DNA of 64,000 bases, from contig CAZIKN010000004.1 in the NCBI GenBank assembly GCA_964539805.1, forward strand, positions 51,075 through 115,074. The letters run 5' to 3'. The translations under genes and the position numbers were made by a program. This DNA is from M3007 sp964539805 (GTDB taxonomy: Bacteria > Bacteroidota > Bacteroidia > Chitinophagales > Saprospiraceae). Below are positions 45,093 through 54,417 of the stretch, one piece after another (the first letter of the stretch is position 1; each line of letters starts with the position of its first letter). The notes beneath the pieces are model-generated. The model had not been told where the DNA came from. It saw only the letters and a list, made by a program, of their open reading frames with translations, and searched no databases.

Positions 45093-46733
45093 TTACAATA
45101 CTTGGATTTGTTCGGATGTCAGGGATATAGTCAAATTATTCACCACTTCCCCCATCGCTCCCGCCAAAATCAATTTTTCCATACGCCCGTATGCTTCCGG
45201 CAGGGGGATGTTTTCCACAAATTTATGGTACACAAAAGCAGCATTGGCGGCCACCAATTTATAATGTTCCGTGGTGGGTGCCCCGTGGATCATGTCCGTA
45301 GCAATATCAAGACACTCTGCCGGATTAGCAGCGCTAAAATGCTTAAAATCAATGGGTTCAAGGCCAAAATCAGCGGCACTGATCTCATAGTCAAAACATT
45401 TGCCATCGCGGTATTCCAGCACGCGCGTAGGCACACTGAGCGATATTTCGTCCAGGCCATCCCAGCCGCGTACCACGATCACATGCTTTTTGCCCAGCCT
45501 GATGGCCGTTTCAAAGATTACCTCCATCAAATCAGCGAAGGCCGTACCGATAAACTGCCGCTTTGGCTGAAAGGGATTGACTAAAGGCCCTAAGGCATTA
45601 AAAATAGTGGGTACGCCAATCCTGTTGCGCACCGCGGCAAAATGTCGAAAAACCGGATGTATCTCGGGCGCAAAAACAAAGGTTAAGTGATTGTTTTTCA
45701 ATTGATTAACAGATAATTGTGCGTCAAAATGAGTGGGCATACCGAGTTTTTCCAACAAATTGAAACTGCCAAAACGGCCCGCTGCAGCACGATTGCCGTG
45801 CTTGGCTATTTTCAGCCCGCAATGGGCCAAAAGCAGGCTGCTCAGCGTGGAGGTATTGATGCGGGGAAGACCGGAGCCGCCCGTGCCACAAATATCCACG
45901 ACATCAGGAGGGACGGTAATTTGGGCAATTTTTAATGCCTCCGGAGCCATGACGGACAGTAGAGCCTCCACAAAAAGGGCCAGTTCGGGCGCATTGCGCA
46001 GGCGGTGGCTGAGCGAGACCAAAAGAATTTGTTTCTGATCTTCAGAGAGTTGGCCTTCTTCCACAGCCTTTAGAAAACGAACCAACATGTCGCGCTGTAG
46101 CGGTGTTCCCGCCTGCAACTTCATTTCCAATTCGTAAAAAATGCGGTTGCCCGCAGCCATACGACCCACTACCACATTTTGTAACATACGCATCCCGGCG
46201 TCGTTTTTCATGCTCAAAACCGACTCCGGATGAAATTGTATGCCCTCAATAGGCAGTTTTTTATGCCGCACTGCCATCACCACACCATCCGCAGAGCGGG
46301 CCGTCACCTCCAACTCGGAGGGCATATCCGCCGCAGCCCAGGAATGATAGCGCGCTACCATACAATCCTGTTCCAGCCCACTGAACACCCCACGGCCATC
46401 ATGCTGTATTGGCACTGATTTGCCATGCACAGGAGCAATGTTGGCCAAACTGCCACCAAAAAACTCCACTAAAGCCTGATGCCCGAGGCAAACCCCAAGA
46501 ATGGGCTTCTCCCGATAAAAGCGCTCAATCACTTGCATCAAATTGCCCGCATTGCGTGGTACCGAAGGCCCGGGCGACAACACCAAAAGATCAAACGACT
46601 CGTACGCAAGGACTTCAGGATCAACGGTATTACGATATACCTTGACCACACAACCCATTTGGCGGAAAAAATCCACCAAGTTGTAGGTGAAAGAATCAAA
46701 ATTGTCAAGCAAAAGTATGGTCGGTTTATTCAT
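45093..46733 (-). CDS. trpGD: Fused TrpG-TrpD: anthranilate synthase glutaminase / anthranilate phosphoribosyltransferase
   Basis: 546 residues. Residues ~1-190 are a class I glutaminase with Cys in GVCLGHQ and FHPES carrying the His-Glu pair. From ~200 it is a TrpD: GTGGSG (usual GTGGDG), KHGNRAAAGRFGS (usual KHGNRxxSSxxGS), NALGPLVNP and DEISL. The D-to-S change in GTGGSG and the AAAGRF loop are unusual for the PRPP pocket. It would supply ammonia for anthranilate and then add phosphoribose. No trpE, trpC, trpF, trpA or trpB is adjacent, so it may be an isolated or paralogous copy. Confidence 0.88.
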   Translation of the reverse strand: MNKPTILLLDNFDSFTYNLVDFFRQMGCVVKVYRNTVDPEVLAYESFDLLVLSPGPSVPRNAGNLMQVIERFYREKPILGVCLGHQALVEFFGGSLANIAPVHGKSVPIQHDGRGVFSGLEQDCMVARYHSWAAADMPSELEVTARSADGVVMAVRHKKLPIEGIQFHPESVLSMKNDAGMRMLQNVVVGRMAAGNRIFYELEMKLQAGTPLQRDMLVRFLKAVEEGQLSEDQKQILLVSLSHRLRNAPELALFVEALLSVMAPEALKIAQITVPPDVVDICGTGGSGLPRINTSTLSSLLLAHCGLKIAKHGNRAAAGRFGSFNLLEKLGMPTHFDAQLSVNQLKNNHLTFVFAPEIHPVFRHFAAVRNRIGVPTIFNALGPLVNPFQPKRQFIGTAFADLMEVIFETAIRLGKKHVIVVRGWDGLDEISLSVPTRVLEYRDGKCFDYEISAADFGLEPIDFKHFSAANPAECLDIATDMIHGAPTTEHYKLVAANAAFVYHKFVENIPLPEAYGRMEKLILAGAMGEVVNNLTISLTSEQIQVL

Positions 46734-46772
46734 TGCATTATTGTACTGGTACGATGATGCAAATATTCAAAT

Positions 46773-46809
46773 AAAAAATCCGCCCGAGCAAGTTCTGGGC
46801 GGATTTTTT
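46773..46809 (-). terminator. Intrinsic terminator downstream of the thiolase
   Basis: AAAAAATCCGCCC (46773-46785) and GGGCGGATTTTTT (46797-46809) pair perfectly over an 11-nt loop. It follows the thiolase stop at 46819 on the minus strand and would end that transcript before trpGD. Confidence 0.9.
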
Positions 46810-46818
46810 TTTCTTGAA

Positions 46819-47994
46819 CTAATTCAATCGCTCATAAATCCCCGCAATACCCTGCCCGCCACCTACACAAGCCGTGACCATGCCATAGCGTTGGTTGCTG
46901 CGGCGCATTTCATTGAGCAATTGGATGCTCAATTTGGCTCCTGTACAACCTAATGGGTGACCCAGCGCGATTGCTCCGCCATTTAAATTGACAATATCGG
47001 GGTTAAGGCCGGCCTCCTGTATGACCGCAAGTGCCTGAGCACCAAAGGCTTCGTTCAGTTCTATGGCTTCTATTTGGTTGAGGTTCATACCTGCCTGTTT
47101 AAGGGCCTTGGGTATGGCCGCGCAAGGGCCGATGCCCATGTACAAGGGTTCCACACCGGCAACGGAGCAGGCAGCAAGCCGCGCCACAGGCTCCAGGCCG
47201 AGGCTCTTCATCATAGTTTCAGACATCACCAGCACAAATGCGGCACCATCGGAGGTCTGTGAGGAATTACCAGCGGTAACGACACCGCCGTTGGCAAAAG
47301 CCGGACGTAACTTGGCTAAGCCCTCCAATGTTGTCTCACGGCGCACCCCTTCATCCGTATCCACGATATAGGTACGCGATTTGCGTTTGTCATTTTCTAC
47401 CCAGACTTCTTCCACCTGTACGGGTACGATCTCGTCCTTGAATTTTCCTGCGTCAATAGCCGCAGCTGCGAGTTGATGACTGCGCACGGAAAAGGTATCG
47501 GCAGCCTCGCGGCTGATCTTGTATTTTTGGGAAACGGCTTCTGCAGTCAGGCCCATGCCCACCAAATACTCGGGGTGCTCGGCAGCCATGTTGTAGTTGG
47601 GCGCGAGTTTGTATCCGGTCATGGGAATAAAGGACATGCTTTCGGCTCCTCCGGCAATATAGCAATCGCCCATGCCTGCCTTGATCTTGGCTACGGCAAT
47701 GCTGATGGTTTCCAGCCCCGAAGCGCAGTAACGGTTGACCGTCATGCCCGGCACTTCCTTGCCCAAGGCTCTGTTGGCAATGAGGCGGCCTATTTGCAGG
47801 CCCTGCTCGCCTTCCGGATTGGCGCAGCCTACGATCACATCATCCACTTGCCTGGGATCCAGCTGTGGCACCTGCGCCAACAGGTGTTTGATGACATCTA
47901 CAGCCAGGTCATCCGGGCGATAACTTTTGAATCCGCCTTTGCCAGCCTTGCCAACTGCGGAACGAAATCCTTTTATGATATATGCTTCGGGCAT
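46819..47994 (-). CDS. Acetyl-CoA C-acyltransferase (thiolase)
   Basis: Starting at the ATG at 47994 (MPEAYIIKGFRSAVGKAG) the product is 391 residues, normal for thiolase; the longer frame adds unrelated residues. The acylated cysteine is in NRYCASGLE, NEAFGAQA holds the NEAF motif, GHPLGCTGA the catalytic His, and CVGGGQGIA the second Cys. It splits 3-oxoacyl-CoA with CoA in fatty-acid beta-oxidation. No fadB partner is adjacent. Cytosolic. Confidence 0.94.
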   Translation of the reverse strand: MPEAYIIKGFRSAVGKAGKGGFKSYRPDDLAVDVIKHLLAQVPQLDPRQVDDVIVGCANPEGEQGLQIGRLIANRALGKEVPGMTVNRYCASGLETISIAVAKIKAGMGDCYIAGGAESMSFIPMTGYKLAPNYNMAAEHPEYLVGMGLTAEAVSQKYKISREAADTFSVRSHQLAAAAIDAGKFKDEIVPVQVEEVWVENDKRKSRTYIVDTDEGVRRETTLEGLAKLRPAFANGGVVTAGNSSQTSDGAAFVLVMSETMMKSLGLEPVARLAACSVAGVEPLYMGIGPCAAIPKALKQAGMNLNQIEAIELNEAFGAQALAVIQEAGLNPDIVNLNGGAIALGHPLGCTGAKLSIQLLNEMRRSNQRYGMVTACVGGGQGIAGIYERLN

Positions 47995-48086
47995 TTTACA
48001 GTGTTGTAAAAGTAAGAACTTTGAAAAATAAGATTGACAAAGGTAAAACTTGCTTTTGGTTTCCAAGGTTTAAAATTTGGCTAAGT

Positions 48087-48902
48087 TTATGCCCTGATGG
48101 CTGCCCTTATCCTTACCAAACGCTCCAAAAGCCCCTCCAAACGATCCAGGGGCAGCATATTAGCACCATCCGACTTTGCCTCAGATGGACGAGGGTGAGT
48201 TTCAATAAACAATCCATCCACGCCAACGGCTACGCCGGCCCGGGCCACTGTCTCTATCAGGGCTGGGCGGCCACCTGTAACGCCACTGCTTTGGTTGGGT
48301 TGTTGGAGTGAATGGGTACAGTCCAGCACCACGGGTACGCCAAAGGATTGCATCACAGGCAGACCCCTGTAATCTACCACCAAGTCCTGATATCCAAATG
48401 TTGTACCGCGCTCGGTAAGCATAACATTGGGATTGCCCTCTTCTTGTACTTTTTCCATGGCGAAACGCATGGATTCCGGGCTGACAAACTGGCCTTTTTT
48501 GATGTTTACCACCCTTCCTGTTTGTGCTGCAGCGGCCAAAAGGCTGCTTTGGCGACACAAAAAAGCCGGAATCTGCAAAATATCTACATACTCGGCGGCT
48601 ATGGCCGCCTCGGCATCAGTGTGGATGTCCGTTGTTACGGGCACCTGATAATGTTCACCCACGGCTTTGAGGATGTTCAGGGCCTTTTCATCGCCTATGC
48701 CCGTAAAAGAGTCGCGTTTGCTGCGGTTGGCCTTGCGGTAGCTGCCTTTAAAGATGTAGGGGATGGAAAGTCGGGTACAGATGTCGTTCACTTTTCCGGC
48801 AATATCAAAAGCCATTTGCTCGCCTTCGATGGCACAAGGCCCGGCGATAAGGAAAAAATTGCCGCTTTCGATGTTTTTTAGATGGGGTATTTGTATGTTC
48901 AT
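48087..48902 (-). CDS. kdsA: 3-deoxy-8-phosphooctulonate synthase (KdsA)
   Basis: 271 residues, standard length. LIAGPCAIEGEQ, FKGSYRKANRSKRDSFTG, TDIHTD, DILQIPAFLCRQS, NIKKGQF and DCTHSLQQPN are KdsA signatures. It condenses arabinose-5-phosphate with phosphoenolpyruvate to make Kdo-8-phosphate for lipopolysaccharide. Presence agrees with a Gram-negative envelope. Alone on the minus strand between thiolase and EF-G2. Confidence 0.95.
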   Translation of the reverse strand: MNIQIPHLKNIESGNFFLIAGPCAIEGEQMAFDIAGKVNDICTRLSIPYIFKGSYRKANRSKRDSFTGIGDEKALNILKAVGEHYQVPVTTDIHTDAEAAIAAEYVDILQIPAFLCRQSSLLAAAAQTGRVVNIKKGQFVSPESMRFAMEKVQEEGNPNVMLTERGTTFGYQDLVVDYRGLPVMQSFGVPVVLDCTHSLQQPNQSSGVTGGRPALIETVARAGVAVGVDGLFIETHPRPSEAKSDGANMLPLDRLEGLLERLVRIRAAIRA

Positions 48903-48993
48903 GTCTTTTTTTGCGCAAAGGTATGCTCAGCGATGTAAAAAAGCCACCCCAATAATGGAGTGGCCTGTACGTTCTGCTTTGTCAATGATAACT

Positions 48994-51129
48994 TTAATGT
49001 TCATCCTGGGCGTGTTTGGCATGTTCTGCGGTAAGTTTGGTCTGGATATCAGCGGGAACCGCACCATACTCTGCAAATTTTGTGGTAAATTTGGCCTTGC
49101 CTTGCGTAAGGGAGCGGAGTGTTGAGGAGTATTTATACAGTTCCTTCAACGGCACGCGGGCCTTGATCACCTGATAATGCCCGTCTGCGTCCATGCCCAT
49201 GATGATGGCGCGGCGGGTTTGCAGGTCGCCCATGACATTGCCCATCACCTCTGCATCACAAAGCACCTCCAAGTCATATATAGGTTCCAATATTTGAGGT
49301 TTGGCGTTCATAAAGGCCTCTTTGAAGGCCATGGTAGAGGCAATTTGGAAGGCCATATCATTGGAATCCACATCGTGCATTTTACCATCATAAATGCTGA
49401 CCCGTACATCACGGCAATAGGAGCCGGTGCAGGGGCCATCTTCCATTTTGGCCATGATGCCTTTTTTGATGGCATTCATAAATCGGGTATCAATAACGCC
49501 GCCTACGATAGCCCAAATGAAGGAGAATTTGCCTCCCCACTTCAGGTCTTCAACTTCAGTATGTTTGACACTCAGCCCTTCTGGGTTGGGCATGCCATCA
49601 TAATAAGGTTCAACGCGCATGTGTACTTCCGCAAATTGGCCTGCACCGCCCGACTGTTTTTTGTGGCGGTAGTCCTGGTTCACGGATTTGTTGATGGTTT
49701 CCCGGTAGGGTATGCGCGGTTCTATGTATTGCAGTTGCACGCCAAAGTTCTGCTCGGCTTTATAGCGCACAATTTCGAGGTGCATTTCCCCTTGTCCTTC
49801 TATGATGGTTTGTTTCAGTTCCACGCTTTGTTCCACATGCAGGGTAGGATCTTCTTCCACAATGGAGTGGAGGGCATGGGCCATTTTTTCCACTTCTGCC
49901 TTGCTTGGGGGCATCACAGCCATGCGGATACGGGAAGGCGGGAAATGAATGCGCTCTATCTTGAGCTCCGAGCCTTTGGGATTTAGGGTCTGGTTGGTGT
50001 GAGAACCCTTCAGTTTTACGGTACAGCCAATATCGCCTGCCTGAAAAGCATCTACCTGATCCCTGTTCCGGCCTTCGCTCTCATATAATTGGGCAAAGCG
50101 TTCTACGGTACCATTGTCCGCATTGGTAAGTTCATCACCGGCGCGAAGCGTTCCTGAATACACCTTAAAGTAGGACACCAAGCCAACTTTGGGTTCATTT
50201 ACAGTTTTGAAAATGAACACACAGGGGCGGGCATTAGGATCACAAGGCTTTGAGCCACTGCCCTCCAATGAGGCGGCTGGCCTATCCGCCGGGCTTGGGC
50301 AAATGTCATGAATAAAGCCCATGATACGGCCACTACCCATATCGCTTTGGCCGGAAGCACAAAAAACGGGGAAAAACTGACGGTGTGCCAGACCGATGGA
50401 CAGCCCCTTGGCGAGTTCTTCTTCATTCAGGGTGCCTTCTTCAAAGAATTTCTCCATCAGGGACTCATCATTTTCTGCGGCTGCCTCCACTAAAGCATTG
50501 TGCATTTCATCTGCACGCTGCTTGTGCTCAGCGGGGATAGCCTGCTTTTCAGGTTTTCCGCCCCCTGTTGGAAATTTGTACATGACCATACGCAAGGCAT
50601 CCACAATGGCATTGAAACCCGGGCCTGTGCTTACCGGGAATTGCAGGGGCAATACCCGGCTGCCAAAGCGGCTTTTGGCTTGCTCCAGGGTTTGTTCAAA
50701 ATCCGCTTTTTCATGGTCCAATTGATTGATAACAAACAAGGTAGGTGTTTCAAATTTTTCAATGTATTCCCAAATCAGTTCCGTGCCTACTTCCACGCCA
50801 CTTTTTGCATTGAGCAACATCACGGCAGTATCCGCCACTTTTAATGCAGATACGACCTCGCCGGCGAAATCATCCAAACCCGGCGTGTCGAGTATATTGA
50901 TTTTGGTATCTTTCCAGGAACAATGAAGCAAAGAGCTGAATAGCGAGTGGCGGCGTTGTTGTTCGAGCGGCGTGTAGTCACTCTGAGTGTTGCCGTCGCC
51001 AATGGTACCCCGTCGGGTGACGGCCTTGGCTTCGAAGAGCATGGTTTCGGCAAAGGTGGTTTTGCCGCTTCCGGAGTGTCCGACTAAGACAATGTTCCGA
51101 ATTTTGTCTGTGGTGTAAGCTGCTGCCAT
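48994..51129 (-). CDS. EF-G paralogue (Bacteroides EF-G2 type) with altered GTPase motifs
   Basis: 711 residues with all five EF-G domains. P-loop GHSGSGKTT (17-25) is kept, but the switch II motif is DTPGL (80-84), where canonical EF-G has His after DTPG; that His catalyses hydrolysis. The switch I Thr region (RRHSLFSS) is also changed and NKxD is NQLD (134-137). The stretch ALVEAAAENDESLMEKFFE is shared with Bacteroides EF-G2, reported to support translocation without GTP hydrolysis. It likely serves translation under starvation. No canonical fusA is in the window. Confidence 0.92.
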   Translation of the reverse strand: MAAAYTTDKIRNIVLVGHSGSGKTTFAETMLFEAKAVTRRGTIGDGNTQSDYTPLEQQRRHSLFSSLLHCSWKDTKINILDTPGLDDFAGEVVSALKVADTAVMLLNAKSGVEVGTELIWEYIEKFETPTLFVINQLDHEKADFEQTLEQAKSRFGSRVLPLQFPVSTGPGFNAIVDALRMVMYKFPTGGGKPEKQAIPAEHKQRADEMHNALVEAAAENDESLMEKFFEEGTLNEEELAKGLSIGLAHRQFFPVFCASGQSDMGSGRIMGFIHDICPSPADRPAASLEGSGSKPCDPNARPCVFIFKTVNEPKVGLVSYFKVYSGTLRAGDELTNADNGTVERFAQLYESEGRNRDQVDAFQAGDIGCTVKLKGSHTNQTLNPKGSELKIERIHFPPSRIRMAVMPPSKAEVEKMAHALHSIVEEDPTLHVEQSVELKQTIIEGQGEMHLEIVRYKAEQNFGVQLQYIEPRIPYRETINKSVNQDYRHKKQSGGAGQFAEVHMRVEPYYDGMPNPEGLSVKHTEVEDLKWGGKFSFIWAIVGGVIDTRFMNAIKKGIMAKMEDGPCTGSYCRDVRVSIYDGKMHDVDSNDMAFQIASTMAFKEAFMNAKPQILEPIYDLEVLCDAEVMGNVMGDLQTRRAIIMGMDADGHYQVIKARVPLKELYKYSSTLRSLTQGKAKFTTKFAEYGAVPADIQTKLTAEHAKHAQDEH

Positions 51130-51533
51130 AGCGCAATGAACTGGTTTGGTGAATAAATCCGGTAGGGCCTTCTGCCGAGAAAAATTGATGTGTATGCTGA
51201 GGTTAGCATATATGTTACTGCATTAACCATATCGCACAACAAGTGTGTTTTCTCAGATAAAAAACCCTACCGTATAATGTAAACGGGCAGTGTTCATACA
51301 AAAAGAATTAAGTTTGGTGAAACAATCTGCTTTTCGCGGTTAAAGTATGTTCGTTTTGCAAAACAGCAAAATTTATTGGGATTTTTTTTCAAAAAGAAGC
51401 ACGCAGTAACAATCCAGCCTGCTTTCTTGAATATTTAATGGTCAAAAATAAATGGCCTTAAGAAAGTGAAAAAAATAGCGGGATCAAGATTGTGGCGCTG
51501 GCAGTTTATACATTTGCATCAAATAACGCATTT
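51130..51533. other. 404-bp divergent intergenic region
   Basis: Between the EF-G2 gene and the DinB gene, transcribed apart. I find no gene, tRNA or repeat. It must hold the promoter of EF-G2; the DinB promoter candidate is listed separately. Confidence 0.6.
51490..51516 (+). promoter_or_regulatory. Bacteroidota-type promoter candidate for the DinB gene
   Basis: TTG at 51490-51492 and TACATTTG at 51509-51516, a match to TAnnTTTG at -7 with a spacing of 16 nt. The ATG at 51534 lies 17 nt further on. Confidence 0.5.
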
Positions 51534-52028
51534 ATGAAGCAACACCTATTACATTATGCCCAGTACAACCTGTGGGCCAATCAGCGCATGGTTGATCTTT
51601 TTCGCGAAGCCGGCGAAACCATTGTCAACGCACCCGTTGTATCCAGTTTCCCCTCAATCCGCGCCACATTACTGCATCTCTGGGATGTCGAAGTGCTTTG
51701 GCTCGAACGTTTGCAGGGCAACTCTCCGCGAGATTTCCCTTCCAAAACCTTTACCGGAAACAATGAAGACATCTTCAATAACCTTGTTGAGGCTTCTTCA
51801 AAATTTGTACAATTTATTGAAAATCAGCCAGATTCCTATTTTAATAAAAATATTTCGTTTGGAATGCTCACCGTGGCCGGCACTCAGGAACAAACCCCTG
51901 TGGATATGATCCACCACTGCATGAACCACCAGACCATGCACCGGGGACAGTTGATTACCATGGCACGCCAGTTGGGCATTACCACCTTTCCAAGAACGGA
52001 TTATATCATTTGGGCGCGGGGGAAATAA
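51534..52028 (+). CDS. DinB-family protein
   Basis: 164 residues from the ATG at 51534 (MKQHLLHYAQYNLWANQRMVDL); the longer frame starting at GTG 51492 would overlap the promoter box. It has the four-helix DinB/YfiT layout with metal-binding histidines in LLHLWDVEVLWL and in MIHHCMNHQTMHRGQL. Members are metal-dependent transferases or hydrolases, mostly of unknown substrate. Cytosolic. A Crp-like gene follows after 43 bp. Confidence 0.9.
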   Translation: MKQHLLHYAQYNLWANQRMVDLFREAGETIVNAPVVSSFPSIRATLLHLWDVEVLWLERLQGNSPRDFPSKTFTGNNEDIFNNLVEASSKFVQFIENQPDSYFNKNISFGMLTVAGTQEQTPVDMIHHCMNHQTMHRGQLITMARQLGITTFPRTDYIIWARGK

Positions 52029-52071
52029 AGGTGGGATATTATGGTTTTAAAATGCATAAACAAGATAAGCC

Positions 52072-52638
52072 TTGAATGAATTATTAGACTATTTCAACAA
52101 GTACAACACGCTTTCTGAAGAGGCAACCAAGGCTATTTCTGGCCTGTGCAAGCCTGTTTTTTTCCAAAAAAGCAAAGAACTGCAACCAATAGGGCATACT
52201 TGCAAGACAATTTATTTTATGGTAAAAGGATCCGCACGGATCTACTACTTCAAGGATGATATCGAAGTAACAGAATGTTTCACGTTTGAAAACAATATAA
52301 TCGCAAGGGTAGAAAGCCTTTTTTCGGGCAAACCATCCCGTAAAGCCATTCAAATTTTAGAAGATTCAGAATTGATCGCGATCAGTGCTACACCATTGTT
52401 CAACTTATACGATACCTTTCCAGACATCGAACGGTTGTTCAGAAAAATTTTTGAAGCAGCGTACGTGGAAACCGTCAATAGAGTTGAAAGCCTACAGTTT
52501 CATACCGCAGAAGAAAGGTATTTGGCACTTTTGAACGAGGCCCCCGATATTTTACAAAGAGTGCCCCTAAAGCATATCGCTTCTTATTTGGGCATCACAC
52601 AAGTCAGTTTAAGCAGAATTAGGGCATCTATCCGGTGA
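52072..52638 (+). CDS. Crp/Fnr-family transcriptional regulator
   Basis: 188 residues from a TTG at 52072 (MNELLDYFNKYNTLSEEA). Residues ~20-115 form a cyclic-nucleotide-binding-like beta-roll (LQPIGHTCKTIYFMVKGSARIYY); the C-terminal HTH is VPLKHIASYLGITQVSLSRIR. No Fnr-type N-terminal cysteine cluster is present. It lies before a DsrE-like gene and an MFS transporter on the same strand and probably controls them. Ligand unknown. Confidence 0.9.
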   Translation: MNELLDYFNKYNTLSEEATKAISGLCKPVFFQKSKELQPIGHTCKTIYFMVKGSARIYYFKDDIEVTECFTFENNIIARVESLFSGKPSRKAIQILEDSELIAISATPLFNLYDTFPDIERLFRKIFEAAYVETVNRVESLQFHTAEERYLALLNEAPDILQRVPLKHIASYLGITQVSLSRIRASIR

Positions 52639-52742
52639 TTATTTATCAAATGTAAAAGAATCCCATTTTCAAAGCCCTCAACTTTGCAGGGCGTTTTGTG
52701 CGCGGATTTAACTATTGCCTCATCATTTTTATATTAGGTAAG

Positions 52743-53096
52743 ATGAAAATATTAATCATCATCAATGACGGTGCATACGGCACCGAGAAAGCCTATAATG
52801 GCCTGCGTATTGCCAATCAATTGGGCAAAGAGCATCAAGAAGTAGACGTCCGAATATTCTTGTTGGGTGATGCGGTAAGCTGTGCCATAAGCCATCAAAA
52901 CGTACCCAACGGTTATTACAATCTTGAAAGGATGATCAAATTGTCCATCCTCAAAGGGGCAAAAGTTAAATTGTGCGGCAGCTGTGTTGATGCCAGAGGC
53001 ATTAAGGACATACCGCTTGTGGAAGGCACAGAAATCAGTACCCTTGCAGAACTAACCAACTGGATAGTGGATAGTGACAAGGTTTTGACATTTTAA
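52743..53096 (+). CDS. DsrE-family small sulfur-relay-like protein
   Basis: 117 residues from the ATG at 52743 (MKILIIINDGAYGTEKAYNG). This is a DsrE/DsrF-like fold with the possible reactive cysteines in LCGSCVDARGI (about 81-84). Family members bind or relay persulfide sulfur. No sulfite reductase or TusBCD is nearby; instead it lies between a Crp-like regulator and an MFS transporter (41-bp gap). This trio suggests a transport or detoxification role that the regulator controls; inference. Confidence 0.85.
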   Translation: MKILIIINDGAYGTEKAYNGLRIANQLGKEHQEVDVRIFLLGDAVSCAISHQNVPNGYYNLERMIKLSILKGAKVKLCGSCVDARGIKDIPLVEGTEISTLAELTNWIVDSDKVLTF

Positions 53097-53136
53097 TAAA
53101 TGGTACTATTTCGGGAATTATCAATAGATACAAGTT

Positions 53137-54417
53137 TTGCGACAAAATAAAATTCAATTAGGCCTTAAAGAAAACTGGCAGCAATTCACTTTATTGGTTG
53201 TCGTCAATGCATTCGTGGGGGGCATGGTAGGCTTGGAGCGGTCTATTTTTCCACAATTTGCTGAATCCATTTTTGGGCTTACGTCAAAATCGGCAATACT
53301 CTCTTTTATAGTGGCATTTGGTGTAAGTAAATCCATAGCCAACTATTTTATGGGCAGCTTGGCCAATCGAATAGGGCGTAAAAACCTGCTGATCACAGGT
53401 TGGCTACTGGCCTTGCCTGTACCTGTTTTGTTGATTTATGCCAGCCACTGGAATTGGGTTGTTTTTGCCAATATTTTATTAGGCATTAGCCAGGGTTTGA
53501 CGTGGAGTAGTACCGTTGTCATGAAAATGGATCTGGTGGGAGAAAAACAAAGGGGGTTAGCCATGGGCATCAATGAGTTTGCAGGCTATTTGGCCGTTGG
53601 GATTGTTGCTTTTTTGACAGGATACATGGCCGATAAGTACGGTATCCGACCTTATCCTTTTTACCTGGGTATTGTGATGTCCGTACTGGGACTGCTGCTG
53701 ACACTTATTTGGGTTAAAGACACCCAAACCTTTGTTTCGCACGAAACAAAATCATCCAATGTCCCTTTGGCCAAAAATGTTTTTTTTGCCACAAGTTTCT
53801 CTGACAAAACCCTGAGTTCTGTATCACAGGCGGGGCTGATCAACAACCTAAATGATGGTATGATTTGGGGATTATTGCCTATGTTGCTTTTTCAATTGAG
53901 TTTTGGCAATGAAGATATTGGATTCATCACGGCCATTTACCCTACCGTTTGGGGCCTTGGACAACTTTTTACAGGAAAATTATCGGATACCTTCTCAAAA
54001 AAGAAAATGCTGTTTTGGGGCATGTTCCTGCAAGGTATTGCCATCATTTTGCTCATTTATGTAAACCAATTCTATCAACTTGCACTACTTTCAGCCTTGT
54101 TGGGATTGGGTACTGCATTGGTTTATCCAACATTTCTTTCCACAATAGCTCAGGTTACCCATCCCAATCAAAGGGCAGAAAGTATCGGTACATTTAGGTT
54201 ATGGCGCGATTTAGGCTATGCTTTAGGAGCCATAATTTCGGGTATTACAGCGGATATTTTGGGCATCTCTTATGCCGTTTTATTGATTGGATTTTTGACT
54301 ATAATCTCTGCATTGGTCATTCATGTACGTATGCCTGAGCATTCGCAGAGAAAAACCAAGAGACCTGTCACACATTCCACCAATACGTCAATTTCAATAC
54401 AAAAGCGCGGTTTTTAA
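53137..54417 (+). CDS. Major facilitator superfamily transporter
   Basis: 426 residues from a TTG at 53137; no ATG fits upstream. It has about 12 transmembrane helices, the MFS loop motif GSLANRIGRKN, and YMADKYGIRPYP. The substrate cannot be told from sequence. It follows the DsrE-like gene by 40 bp. Its 3' end overlaps the convergent DUF5916 gene by 50 bp, so the two transcripts share antisense ends. Confidence 0.9.
   Translation: MRQNKIQLGLKENWQQFTLLVVVNAFVGGMVGLERSIFPQFAESIFGLTSKSAILSFIVAFGVSKSIANYFMGSLANRIGRKNLLITGWLLALPVPVLLIYASHWNWVVFANILLGISQGLTWSSTVVMKMDLVGEKQRGLAMGINEFAGYLAVGIVAFLTGYMADKYGIRPYPFYLGIVMSVLGLLLTLIWVKDTQTFVSHETKSSNVPLAKNVFFATSFSDKTLSSVSQAGLINNLNDGMIWGLLPMLLFQLSFGNEDIGFITAIYPTVWGLGQLFTGKLSDTFSKKKMLFWGMFLQGIAIILLIYVNQFYQLALLSALLGLGTALVYPTFLSTIAQVTHPNQRAESIGTFRLWRDLGYALGAIISGITADILGISYAVLLIGFLTIISALVIHVRMPEHSQRKTKRPVTHSTNTSISIQKRGF

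Noticed and set aside
51130..51533. tRNA or small RNA gene in the long divergent gap
   Set aside because: No cloverleaf, CCA end or terminator-like hairpin is visible on either strand.
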